A stretch of DNA of 12,357 bases, from the NCBI GenBank assembly GCA_013334545.1, contig JAAXXJ010000053.1:1-12357 (forward strand), in the 5' to 3' direction. Shown here piece by piece: positions 6,587-12,357 of this stretch (within the stretch, counting starts at the first letter, position 1; each line of letters begins with the position of its first letter). This DNA comes from Nitrospirota bacterium (GTDB taxonomy: Bacteria; Nitrospirota; UBA9217). The position numbers were made by a program, and so were the translations under genes. Below the pieces are notes generated by a model. That model did not search any database, was not told the DNA's origin, and worked only from the letters and a program-made list of their open reading frames with translations.

Positions 6587-7875
6587 GGTGTGCGGTCGTC
6601 CGTCAGGAAACAGCGGATCTCCTGTTTGATGCGCTCATCATCGCCCTGTTCCAAATATGCGATGAGGGGGGTCGAGAAATGCAGCCCCTGCATGATCTTC
6701 AATATATCCCGGGATTTCGTCCGGAGCGGTCCGTCGACACCACCGAGATTCACGATCAGCCGGTCGCTGAATCCCGCCTTCTCGATCTCCTCGCAGATGC
6801 TCTCCTTTGCGTACCCGTCGGATGTCGAAAGCGCCTCAAGAAAGATGTCGATGGCGGCGTGTCCGAACTTCGTGAGCGCCAGCGCCGCCTGTCGCCTCAC
6901 ATGCCAGTTCTTGTCGAACAGGAGCATCCCGAGCGGTCTGGCCGCCGCTGTAAGCACGAGCACGCCCGCTGTTTTTGCCGCCTGGAGCCTGACGAACCAG
7001 ACCGGGTCTTCGAGGAGCGGCAGGGCCAGTTCGTCAAGGTGACGGGGGATGTTCGCGTCGGCGCGTCCCAGCACCTTGAGCGCCTTGCTTCTCACCTCGG
7101 CATTCGGGCTTTGCAGATGTTCAAGCGCCAGGGACATCGAACGCGCATCGGGAGCCAGGTGAGAGAGGGTCTCCAGAATGCAGGAAATGATCCAGGGATC
7201 GGCGCGTTCCCAGTGATGCCCGATGAGGTACGGGATGGCGGTCTCCCCGAAGTTAAGCAGCGCCGTCTCCATGGCCTTGCGAGTCACGAGCGATCCCCCG
7301 AGGAGGTCCGGGAGGCGCCCGATGATCGCCGCGAGCGCTTCCCTCGTGCCGATCCTGCTGAGCGCCCGCACCGTCACGGACAGGATCTCCGGATCCGCTT
7401 CCTCAAGCAGCGGAATGAGCTTCGGCGTTGATGCCGTGCACCTCATCCGGCCAAGCTTGTCAATGGCCGATGCCCTGGCCAGGACGTTCCTGCCGGCGAG
7501 CTGCTCCTCATAGAACGCCATGTACCCGAGCCTCTGGAACAGCGTTCTCCCTTTATCGGCGAATTTCCCGTCTGACACGACCGCGAACAGCACGTCCTCG
7601 ACGGCCTGCCAGGCGAGAGAGCCCGTCTGGGTGAGGAACGCCTCCTTCTGCACGGCGATACCCTCCAACTCGAGCGCCTGCGACAGTCGGCGCCCGTACT
7701 CATGCCGAAGGGCATCCAGCTTCCGGTACATCCGGTCGTTCAGGACCCGCCGCACGATGCTGGCGAGCAGGAGGGCCATGATCAGCAGCACAAGTACCGC
7801 AATGGCCGTTATAATGAGAATGAGCATCAGATCGGTGTGGATGGAGGTCGAGGAGTTCAGCATGGACCGGTTCAC
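6583..7875 (-). CDS. Membrane-anchored HEAT-repeat protein
   Basis: The product has 430 residues. Residues about 15-41 form one strong transmembrane helix, followed by basic residues (VRRVLNDRMYRK), which suggests an inner-membrane anchor with the bulk of the protein in the cytoplasm. A helical linker (about 50-110) leads into tandem HEAT-type repeats from about 110 to 420, for example VLARASAIDKLG, ILSVTVRALSRIGTREALAAI, AEVRSKALKVLGRAD, WFVRLQAAKTAGVLVL and WHVRRQAALALTKFG. HEAT arrays are protein-binding scaffolds with no catalytic role. The gene overlaps radC upstream and the glycosyltransferase downstream, so I infer an accessory or regulatory partner of the synthase. The GTG at 7875 overlaps the radC stop as GTGA; an ATG at 7863 is an alternative start, and neither has a strong Shine-Dalgarno. 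The function is not known to me. Confidence 0.82.
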   Translation of the reverse strand: MNRSMLNSSTSIHTDLMLILIITAIAVLVLLIMALLLASIVRRVLNDRMYRKLDALRHEYGRRLSQALELEGIAVQKEAFLTQTGSLAWQAVEDVLFAVVSDGKFADKGRTLFQRLGYMAFYEEQLAGRNVLARASAIDKLGRMRCTASTPKLIPLLEEADPEILSVTVRALSRIGTREALAAIIGRLPDLLGGSLVTRKAMETALLNFGETAIPYLIGHHWERADPWIISCILETLSHLAPDARSMSLALEHLQSPNAEVRSKALKVLGRADANIPRHLDELALPLLEDPVWFVRLQAAKTAGVLVLTAAARPLGMLLFDKNWHVRRQAALALTKFGHAAIDIFLEALSTSDGYAKESICEEIEKAGFSDRLIVNLGGVDGPLRTKSRDILKIMQGLHFSTPLIAYLEQGDDERIKQEIRCFLTDDRTP

Positions 7876-8573
7876 GACGTGTGCCGCATCAGTCCGTTGT
7901 CCCGGAAACTGAAATGGCCCCCATCGCCGACGATAACGTGGTCGAGGACCTTGATGCCGAGCACGTCGCCGGCCTGAACAAGCCGCCGGGTGAGCAAAAT
8001 GTCCTCCTGGCTCGGCTTGATGTCTCCGCTCGGATGGTTGTGGACGAAGATGACCGCAGCGGCGGACTCCCGCACAGCGGTCTTGAATGTTTCGCGGGGA
8101 TGGACAAGTGACGCGGTCAGGCTGCCGGTCGAGACCGTTTCCTCCCTGATAACACGGTTCTTGGTGTCCAGGAGGACACAGCGGAACTCTTCCTTTTTAA
8201 TGTCCCGGAGCCGGGGCTGGAAATACTGCGCCACGTCCTGGCTTGCGCACAGTGAAGCTCCGGCCAGGGTGGGCCTCTGGTGACGCCTGCCTAATTCCAT
8301 TGCCGCCTTGATCTCCGCTGCCTTGGCAGGACCGATCCCCTTGATCCCGCGGAGCTCATGGATCCCCGCGCCGGCAATGCCCGTGAGGCCGCGGAACCGT
8401 TCCAGGAGCTCGCGCCCAAGGTCAACGGCCGTGCGGCCGCCCTCACCGGTCCGGAGGATGATCCCGAGGAGCTGGGCGTCGGACAGCTTGTCCGCTCCCT
8501 GCTTCAGGAGCCGCTCCCGCGGCCGCTCATCTTCAGGCCAGTTCTTGAGGTGTATTCGTTTTTCGTCGGCCAA
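7872..8573 (-). CDS. radC: RadC family protein (JAB/MPN domain)
   Basis: The product has 233 residues, close to the usual family length. The N-terminal part contains NWPEDERPRERLL, LSDAQLLGIILRTG and a helix-hairpin-helix, GIKGIGPAKAAEIKAAMELG. The C-terminal JAB1/MPN domain has the complete metalloprotease-like JAMM signature HNHPSGDIKPSQED (H178, H180 and D191 as zinc ligands in this numbering). RadC was once thought to be a repair protein; its biochemical role is still unsettled. I chose the TTG at 8573 because GGGGA lies 7 nt upstream; a TTG at 8591 adds six residues but has only a weak ribosome site. The gene is first in the operon, directly after the consensus promoter, and its stop overlaps the start of the HEAT-repeat gene. 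It may be an unrelated passenger there. Confidence 0.93.
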   Translation of the reverse strand: MADEKRIHLKNWPEDERPRERLLKQGADKLSDAQLLGIILRTGEGGRTAVDLGRELLERFRGLTGIAGAGIHELRGIKGIGPAKAAEIKAAMELGRRHQRPTLAGASLCASQDVAQYFQPRLRDIKKEEFRCVLLDTKNRVIREETVSTGSLTASLVHPRETFKTAVRESAAAVIFVHNHPSGDIKPSQEDILLTRRLVQAGDVLGIKVLDHVIVGDGGHFSFRDNGLMRHTS

Positions 8574-8625
8574 CCGTTGTTCCCCGTGCAATCCAGGTGC
8601 GCGCGAGATGATAAAGAATTATGCG

Positions 8626-8654
8626 ATTATAAATGCTTACCGGCGCCCTGTCAA
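8626..8654 (-). promoter_or_regulatory. Exact consensus sigma-70 promoter for the radC-exopolysaccharide operon
   Basis: On the minus strand, TTGACA (8654-8649) and TATAAT (8631-8626) are separated by exactly 17 bp, so both hexamers match the housekeeping consensus perfectly. Transcription should start near 8619, giving a leader of about 45 nt before the TTG at 8573. No riboswitch or terminator-like fold is visible in that leader. Confidence 0.8.
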
Positions 8655-8682
8655 ACGAGAAAACCTGAGGACAGCCTTGCCG

Positions 8683-8694
8683 GGGCCATGGCCC
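8683..8694. repeat. 12-bp perfect palindrome in the divergent intergenic region
   Basis: GGGCCATGGCCC reads the same on both strands. It lies about 30 bp upstream of the -35 element of the radC promoter and about 100 bp upstream of the plus-strand promoter. It could be an operator or a short hairpin. No regulator can be assigned, and in 60% GC DNA a chance origin is possible. Confidence 0.3.
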
Positions 8695-8797
8695 GGATGC
8701 GGGTTCACATGATAAATTAAGGACCAGCTTGGCTGCAGGACCAACGAGTTGCAAATATTAAATACTCATTGACTTCCTGGTAAAACGATGTTACCTT

Positions 8798-8806
8798 TGC
8801 TATACT
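8798..8806 (+). promoter_or_regulatory. Extended -10 promoter for the FadL-type gene
   Basis: TGCTATACT is a TGn-extended -10 element with five of six bases of the hexamer matching TATAAT. There is no good -35 at 17 bp (TGGTAA, 8778-8783). The TTGACT at 8769 is 26 bp away, too far to pair with it. Predicted initiation near 8813 leaves a leader of about 20 nt containing the GGGGGA ribosome site. Confidence 0.5.
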
Positions 8807-8833
8807 GTTGCAAAAAAGAAAGGGGGATCCTCT

Positions 8834-10180
8834 ATGAAACACGAACACAAGTTAGCAGTACTGCTCTTCTCGCTCCTGCTTCTCTGCTCGCTCACCCTCG
8901 TCCCTGCAGCACATGCCACGAACGGCATGAACATGGAAGGCTACGGCCCCATTGCCACCGGCATGGGCGGCGCGTCCTTCGCCTATGACAACGGCACTGC
9001 CGCAGTCATGAACAACCCGGCCACCCTGTCGCTCATGGAATCGAAAGCCCGTCTCGACGTGGCGATCGGATTCCTCGGTCCCGATATCACGGCCAGCATG
9101 TCTGGCATGCCCGATGCTAAATCATCGGCAGACCTATTCACGATGCCGGCATTGGGCTATGCCCGGAAGGCAGGTGATCTGGTGTACGGCTTGGGTGTCT
9201 TCGCGCAGGGCGGTATGGGAGCGGAGTATGATGCCAACTCGTTCCTCGCCATGGGATCGGGTGATAAAGTCCGCTCGGAGCTCGGCGTCGGCCGGCTCAT
9301 CATTCCTTTCTCCTACAGCGTAAACAAGGACCTCGCCATTGCCGCGAGCATCGACTACGTCTGGGCCACCCTGGACCTCAAGATGGCCGCGTCGGTCTCT
9401 GCTCTTGGCAGCATGCTAACCAGCTGTACTGGCCCTCTGTGCGGGATCGGCCTTTTGCCTGCAACGAACTGGGCTCGCATTGACTTCTCCGGCGGTGGCG
9501 ACATGAACGGTGCGGCCAGGGGAACCGGCTTCGCCGGCAAGATCGGAGCCGTTTACAAGATTAGCCCTGAGTTCACGGTAGGCGCGACCTATCATTCAAA
9601 AACATCTCTCGACGACATGGAAACGGACAGCAACGGCGCAACTATCAGCGCGCAGGGAGCCGGCCCCGCAGCTCCCGGAAAGATCACCGTACGTGATTTC
9701 CAGTGGCCGGCGACCTATGGCATTGGCGTCGCATGGAGCGCGAACAAGCAGCTCCTGGTCGCAGCCGACGTCAAGGTCATCGGATGGAAGGACGTCATGA
9801 AGGACTTCAAGATGACCTTTGAAGGCGCAGGCTCTACGATCAACTTTGCGATGCCGCAGAACTGGAAGGACCAGACAGTGTTCGAGCTCGGTGCCGCCTA
9901 CCTGTTTACGCCCGAGTTCACGGGCCGCATCGGCGTGAACATCGCGAGCAACCCGATCCCGAACGACTACGTAAATCCATTGTTCCCAGCGATAATTGAA
10001 AATCACTACACCCTCGGTGTGGGATATGCCATCTCGAAGAATTCCAGCATCGACTTCTCGCTGGCCTATGCACCTGAGGTAAAAGTGACGACCATGGTTG
10101 ATACCGGCGCCGGCGATGTTCCCTTGACCATTAAGCACAGCCAAATGAACGAACAGATCATGTACAGCTACCGGTTCTAA
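8834..10180 (+). CDS. OmpP1/FadL/TodX-family outer-membrane transport protein
   Basis: The product has 448 residues. The signal peptide (1-28, LLLLCSL core, AAHA-TNG cleavage) is followed by NGMNMEGYGPIATGMGGAS, the typical FadL N-terminal hatch segment, and by GTAAVMNNPATLSLM, the NPA motif region. The rest alternates as in a 14-strand barrel, for example YGLGVFAQGGMGAEY, FTVGATYHSKTSLDD, YGIGVAWSANKQLLVAADV and FELGAAYLFTPEFTGRIGV, ending in MYSYRF with a terminal Phe. The family moves long-chain fatty acids or other hydrophobic compounds, including aromatic hydrocarbons, across the outer membrane by lateral diffusion. The length is normal for the family. A strong GGGGGA lies 6 nt before the ATG. 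The gene is monocistronic, transcribed divergently from radC, and ends at its own terminator. The ligand cannot be deduced. Confidence 0.93.
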   Translation: MKHEHKLAVLLFSLLLLCSLTLVPAAHATNGMNMEGYGPIATGMGGASFAYDNGTAAVMNNPATLSLMESKARLDVAIGFLGPDITASMSGMPDAKSSADLFTMPALGYARKAGDLVYGLGVFAQGGMGAEYDANSFLAMGSGDKVRSELGVGRLIIPFSYSVNKDLAIAASIDYVWATLDLKMAASVSALGSMLTSCTGPLCGIGLLPATNWARIDFSGGGDMNGAARGTGFAGKIGAVYKISPEFTVGATYHSKTSLDDMETDSNGATISAQGAGPAAPGKITVRDFQWPATYGIGVAWSANKQLLVAADVKVIGWKDVMKDFKMTFEGAGSTINFAMPQNWKDQTVFELGAAYLFTPEFTGRIGVNIASNPIPNDYVNPLFPAIIENHYTLGVGYAISKNSSIDFSLAYAPEVKVTTMVDTGAGDVPLTIKHSQMNEQIMYSYRF

Positions 10181-10199
10181 GCATCACACCGGACCACAC

Positions 10200-10233
10200 A
10201 AAAAGCCGGAGGATAAAATCCTCCGGCTTTTTT
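10200..10233. terminator. Bidirectional Rho-independent terminator
   Basis: GCCGGAGGAT (10205-10214) pairs perfectly with ATCCTCCGGC (10218-10227) around a 3-nt AAA loop. It is flanked by AAAAA on the left and TTTTTT on the right. It starts 19 bp after the FadL-type gene and lies 22 bp past the rubredoxin stop on the other strand, so it can end both convergent transcripts. Confidence 0.93.
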
Positions 10234-10255
10234 CTTTCCCTATTATCCGCTCCCG

Positions 10256-10384
10256 CTACATCCGCACAAAGGCCTCCTTCGGCGCGTTGCAGACCGGGCA
10301 GGTCCAGTCGTCGGGCAGCTCCTCGAACTTTTTCCCTTCCTTCGCCTCGTCATACACATACCCGCATACGGTACATCTCCACAT
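10256..10384 (-). CDS. Short rubredoxin
   Basis: Hand translation gives a 42-residue protein. It contains CTVCGYVYD (C4, C7) and CPVCNAPK (C29, C32), the paired knuckles that bind a single Fe(SCys)4 centre in rubredoxins, plus the conserved LPDDW segment before the second knuckle. Ordinary rubredoxins have about 52 residues and a longer stretch between knuckles; here 21 residues separate C7 and C29, so the central loop is shortened. An AGGAGGT Shine-Dalgarno sits just upstream of the ATG. The gene lies 74 bp after the flavodiiron gene and most likely supplies its electrons (NADH, rubredoxin reductase, rubredoxin, flavodiiron enzyme); no reductase gene is in the window. It could also serve a rubrerythrin elsewhere. 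Confidence 0.93.
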   Translation of the reverse strand: MWRCTVCGYVYDEAKEGKKFEELPDDWTCPVCNAPKEAFVRM

Positions 10385-10413
10385 GGTGGGCACCTCCTGA
10401 TAAGAGTGGGAAC

Positions 10414-10435
10414 CGGGGCCGTCTGTCCGGCCCCG
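10414..10435 (-). other. GC-rich hairpin between flavodiiron and rubredoxin genes
   Basis: CGGGGCC (10414-10420) and GGCCCCG (10429-10435) form a perfect 7-bp stem with an 8-nt loop. No T-run follows it on the minus strand, so it is not a typical terminator. It could protect the upstream message from decay or partly limit read-through into the rubredoxin gene. Confidence 0.45.
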
Positions 10436-10458
10436 CAGTCATTTCTACCTGCACGTGG

Positions 10459-11703
10459 TCAAGGTTTGCACTGCGGAGGCTGCGCACTGCCGAACTTCTT
10501 GTGGTACTCGACGGTCTTCTCGGCGAACTGCTTCCCGAACTCGAAGCACTTCTTGTCATCGTCCAGGCTCGGCCGGTAGATCACTTCAACACCCGGCTCG
10601 ACCACTTCGAGGCCCATCTTCTTGAAATGCTCATAGGCCTCTCGCACCGCGCCGCCGCCCCAGCCGTAGCTGCCGAACGCACCGGCCAGCCGGTTCTTCG
10701 GACGCAGGCCGCGCAGATGGGTCAGGAACTCGGCGACCGCCGGGAACATGATGTTGTTCAGCGTCGGCGTGCCGACCAGCATAGCTCGCGACTCCCAGAT
10801 GCGCTTGATCGCCACGCTCATGGGCGTGGACCGGAGCTTCAGGATGTCGACATCGACGCCTGCCGCCTTGATGCCTTCCATGATGGGGATCGTCATGTGC
10901 TCGGTGCTGTGCCACATGGTGTCGTAGACGATCACGACCCGGAGGTCCGCCTTGTCGTTCGCCATGTCCAGGTACATCTGCAGGATCTTGCCGGGGTCGC
11001 GCCGCCAGATGATGCCGTGGTCCGGTGCGATCATGTCGACCTGCAGACCCAGCTTTTGGATTTCAGCGATCTTGGACTTCACGAGGTTGCCGAAAGGCAT
11101 CAGGATATTGGCATAATAGTCACGCACCGCGTGCTCGAGCGCCGTCACTGAATACTGGTCGCAAAACTCGTCGTCGAACCGTGCCGCCGACGCCAGGTGC
11201 TGGCCGAAGGCGTCCTGGCTGATAAGGAGCTTGTCCTCCTTCACATAGCTCATCATCGAGTCCGGCCAGTGCAGCATGGGTGTCTCGATGAACAGGATGG
11301 TCTTCGTGCCGGTTGAGAGCGTATCGCCGGTCTTCACGATCTTGAAGGTCCACTTCGCCGTATCGAAGAACCGGTCGAGTGCCTTCTTGCCGCGCTCGGT
11401 GATATAGATCGTCGCCTTCGGCGTCAGCTCCATGATCCTATCCAGGCTGGAGGCGTGGTCGTTCTCGATATGGTTGATCACCACGTTCTCGATCTTCGCC
11501 GGGTCCACCAGGCCGAGGATGCTGTCGACGGTGTAATCGCTGAAATCGTGCTTCACCGTGTCCACCAGCGTCACGTGCTTGTCAAGGATCAGATAGTTGT
11601 TATAGGTGGTGCCGTTCGGCGTGATGTAGCCGTGGAAATCACGGACAGACCAGTCAATGGCACCGACCCAGTGGATGCCGGGTTTGATCTCTATTGAACC
11701 CAT
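10459..11703 (-). CDS. Flavodiiron protein (A-type flavoprotein; oxygen and/or NO reductase)
   Basis: The product has 414 residues, normal for the two-domain class. The N-terminal metallo-beta-lactamase-like domain keeps the diiron ligand set: NHIENDH (H78, E80, D82, H83), H145 in PMLHWPDSM, the bridging D164 in ISQDAFG, and H229 in APDHG. From about 254 a flavodoxin domain follows (VVIVYDTMWHSTEHM for the FMN phosphate loop, GTPTLNN and GAFGSYGWGGGAV for the isoalloxazine loops). The enzyme reduces O2 to water or NO to N2O in the cytoplasm without forming reactive products. There is no fused rubredoxin or flavin reductase domain, so it needs an external donor, which fits the rubredoxin gene downstream. 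AGGAGGT lies just before the ATG at 11703. It sits 151 bp after the PerR-like gene with no clear promoter of its own. O2 versus NO preference cannot be read from the sequence. Confidence 0.96.
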   Translation of the reverse strand: MGSIEIKPGIHWVGAIDWSVRDFHGYITPNGTTYNNYLILDKHVTLVDTVKHDFSDYTVDSILGLVDPAKIENVVINHIENDHASSLDRIMELTPKATIYITERGKKALDRFFDTAKWTFKIVKTGDTLSTGTKTILFIETPMLHWPDSMMSYVKEDKLLISQDAFGQHLASAARFDDEFCDQYSVTALEHAVRDYYANILMPFGNLVKSKIAEIQKLGLQVDMIAPDHGIIWRRDPGKILQMYLDMANDKADLRVVIVYDTMWHSTEHMTIPIMEGIKAAGVDVDILKLRSTPMSVAIKRIWESRAMLVGTPTLNNIMFPAVAEFLTHLRGLRPKNRLAGAFGSYGWGGGAVREAYEHFKKMGLEVVEPGVEVIYRPSLDDDKKCFEFGKQFAEKTVEYHKKFGSAQPPQCKP

Positions 11704-11746
11704 AAGAACCTCCTCAGGAAATGCAAAACCTATCTTCTGACAGCGA

Positions 11747-11787
11747 TCCCCGCGAGAGGCCCCATGGCCCGTTCATCGTCGCGGGGA
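11747..11787 (-). other. 9-bp inverted repeat upstream of the flavodiiron gene
   Basis: TCCCCGCGA (11747-11755) and TCGCGGGGA (11779-11787) are perfect inverted repeats separated by 23 bp. They lie in the 151-bp gap between the regulator and flavodiiron genes. With no T-run and a large loop, this is not a standard terminator. It may be a leader structure or a binding site. Confidence 0.4.
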
Positions 11788-11854
11788 GGTAGTGGTTTCT
11801 GACGGGAAGGACTGATCGGCATGCTAACCGTTCAACGCCCTGTGAGCAGCGGCC

Positions 11855-12271
11855 TCACTTTCTCGGCTTCCCGCAGTGTGAGCAGATCCCGTAGAACTCT
11901 ATATGATTGCCCACGATGGAAAATTCATTTGACATGCCCCGAGGGACATCAACCGGGATATCGCCGGGTATGTCCACAACCTTCCTGCAGCCGAGGCAGA
12001 TCAGGTGGTGATGGCCGCTGGTATCAGGATCGTAGCGCTTCCGGTCCGGATCGATCGTGAGCTCCCGCACCGCCCCCGCCTGTACCAGCGTGTGCAGCGT
12101 GTTGTACACCGTGGCAAAGGACATGGAGGGGTTTTTCCTCGCGACGACCCGGTAGATGTCCTCCGCCGAAGGATGGGACTTGTTCCCGTCGAGGTGATCC
12201 AGGATCGCGAGCCGCTGGGGAGTCCGCTTGAACCCTTTGATCATGCCTTTTTGCTGGAGTTTCTTGAGCAT
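11855..12271 (-). CDS. perR: Fur-family repressor, PerR-like (peroxide sensor)
   Basis: The product has 138 residues, normal for the family. A winged-helix DNA-binding domain includes KRTPQRLAILDHL and the recognition helix MSFATVYNTLHTL (50-62). The structural zinc site is C92/C95 (CLGC) and C130/C133 (CSHC). The regulatory site is H33, D81, H87, H89 and D100; these spacings equal those of B. subtilis PerR (H37, D85, H91, H93, D104), and D100 takes the place of the Glu usual in Fur. PerR binds Fe or Mn and loses DNA binding when H2O2 oxidises its histidine ligands. The neighbours, a flavodiiron protein and a rubredoxin, fit control of oxygen and peroxide defence. The ATG at 12271 has no Shine-Dalgarno. 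An ATG at 12244 (residue 10) is an alternative start, with an AAGG placed too close. The family is certain; the PerR subtype is a good inference. Confidence 0.93.
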   Translation of the reverse strand: MLKKLQQKGMIKGFKRTPQRLAILDHLDGNKSHPSAEDIYRVVARKNPSMSFATVYNTLHTLVQAGAVRELTIDPDRKRYDPDTSGHHHLICLGCRKVVDIPGDIPVDVPRGMSNEFSIVGNHIEFYGICSHCGKPRK

Positions 12272-12284
12272 CGGATGGTACGAT

Positions 12285-12313
12285 ACTATAATTTAACTGC
12301 TGCTCCGTGTCAA
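12285..12313 (-). promoter_or_regulatory. Near-consensus sigma-70 promoter of the PerR-like gene
   Basis: On the minus strand, TTGACA (12313-12308) is followed after exactly 17 bp by TATAGT (12290-12285). Initiation is expected near 12278, only about 7 nt before the ATG at 12271. The spacer and -10 are AT-rich, and autorepression by the product is plausible, but I see no complete PerR or Fur box. Confidence 0.7.
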
Positions 12314-12357
12314 GCATAAGCTGGAGGAGGCTGCGTTTGCCGGAACATCACCCATCG

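Noticed and set aside
5201..7042. Plus-strand open frame of 613 codons
   Set aside because: It lies antisense to the glycosyltransferase and HEAT genes. Its length follows from high GC and codon bias on the real strand, and the product is low-complexity and charged.
8721..8743. GGACCA direct repeat, 17 bp between copies, upstream of the FadL-type gene
   Set aside because: Six-base repeats at this spacing are expected by chance, and they match no operator known to me.
8769..8806. TTGACT paired with TATACT as a classic -35/-10 promoter
   Set aside because: The spacer is 26 bp, too long for sigma-70. The extended -10 explanation is preferred.
12272..12300. PerR/Fur box in the regulator promoter
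   Set aside because: The AT-rich stretch matches only one half-site loosely; no full 7-1-7 repeat is present.
1..12357. CRISPR arrays, tRNA/rRNA genes, insertion sequences, integrase or toxin-antitoxin genes
   Set aside because: I saw no repeat arrays, RNA-gene sequences, transposase-like proteins or terminal inverted repeats on either strand.

Overview
The window is about 60% GC and looks like a chromosomal piece of an anaerobic or microaerophilic Gram-negative bacterium. Outer-membrane proteins (a FadL-type channel and a YaiO-type barrel) show a diderm envelope. A flavodiiron protein with a short rubredoxin and a PerR-like regulator is the kind of oxygen and peroxide defence found in Desulfobacterota, Nitrospirota and similar anaerobes. 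I cannot name the genus from the sequence alone.

Positions 1-8619 (minus strand) form one tight transcription unit. It begins at an exact consensus sigma-70 promoter (TTGACA, 17 bp, TATAAT; 8626-8654) and reads radC, a membrane-anchored HEAT-repeat protein, a processive family-2 glycosyltransferase, a TPR plus TIM-barrel glycoside-hydrolase-like protein, a Tat-exported polysaccharide deacetylase, a TPR plus outer-membrane beta-barrel (YaiO-like) protein and, 25 bp further on, the start of an amidohydrolase that leaves the window at base 1. The five junctions from radC to the barrel gene are all 4-bp start/stop overlaps (GTGA, ATGA, ATGA, TTGA, ATGA), so the genes are probably translationally coupled. 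The middle five genes read as a synthase-dependent exopolysaccharide machine analogous to PgaABCD: the inner-membrane polymerase makes the chain, the deacetylase modifies it in the periplasm, and the TPR-barrel protein passes it through the outer membrane. The set differs from Pga. There is no PgaD, the deacetylase is a stand-alone Tat substrate, the hydrolase-like protein has no signal peptide, and there is a HEAT-repeat partner.

Positions 8592-8833 are a divergent control region. On the plus strand, 8834-10180 encodes a FadL/OmpP1/TodX-type channel that ends at a strong, probably bidirectional terminator (10200-10233).

Positions 10256-12313 (minus strand) hold an oxidative-stress cluster in the order PerR-like Fur-family regulator, flavodiiron oxygen or NO reductase, short rubredoxin. 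The regulator has a near-consensus promoter (TTGACA, 17 bp, TATAGT) lying so close to its ATG that its mRNA should have almost no leader. Two genes, the 42-residue rubredoxin and the partial amidohydrolase, were found by hand translation.
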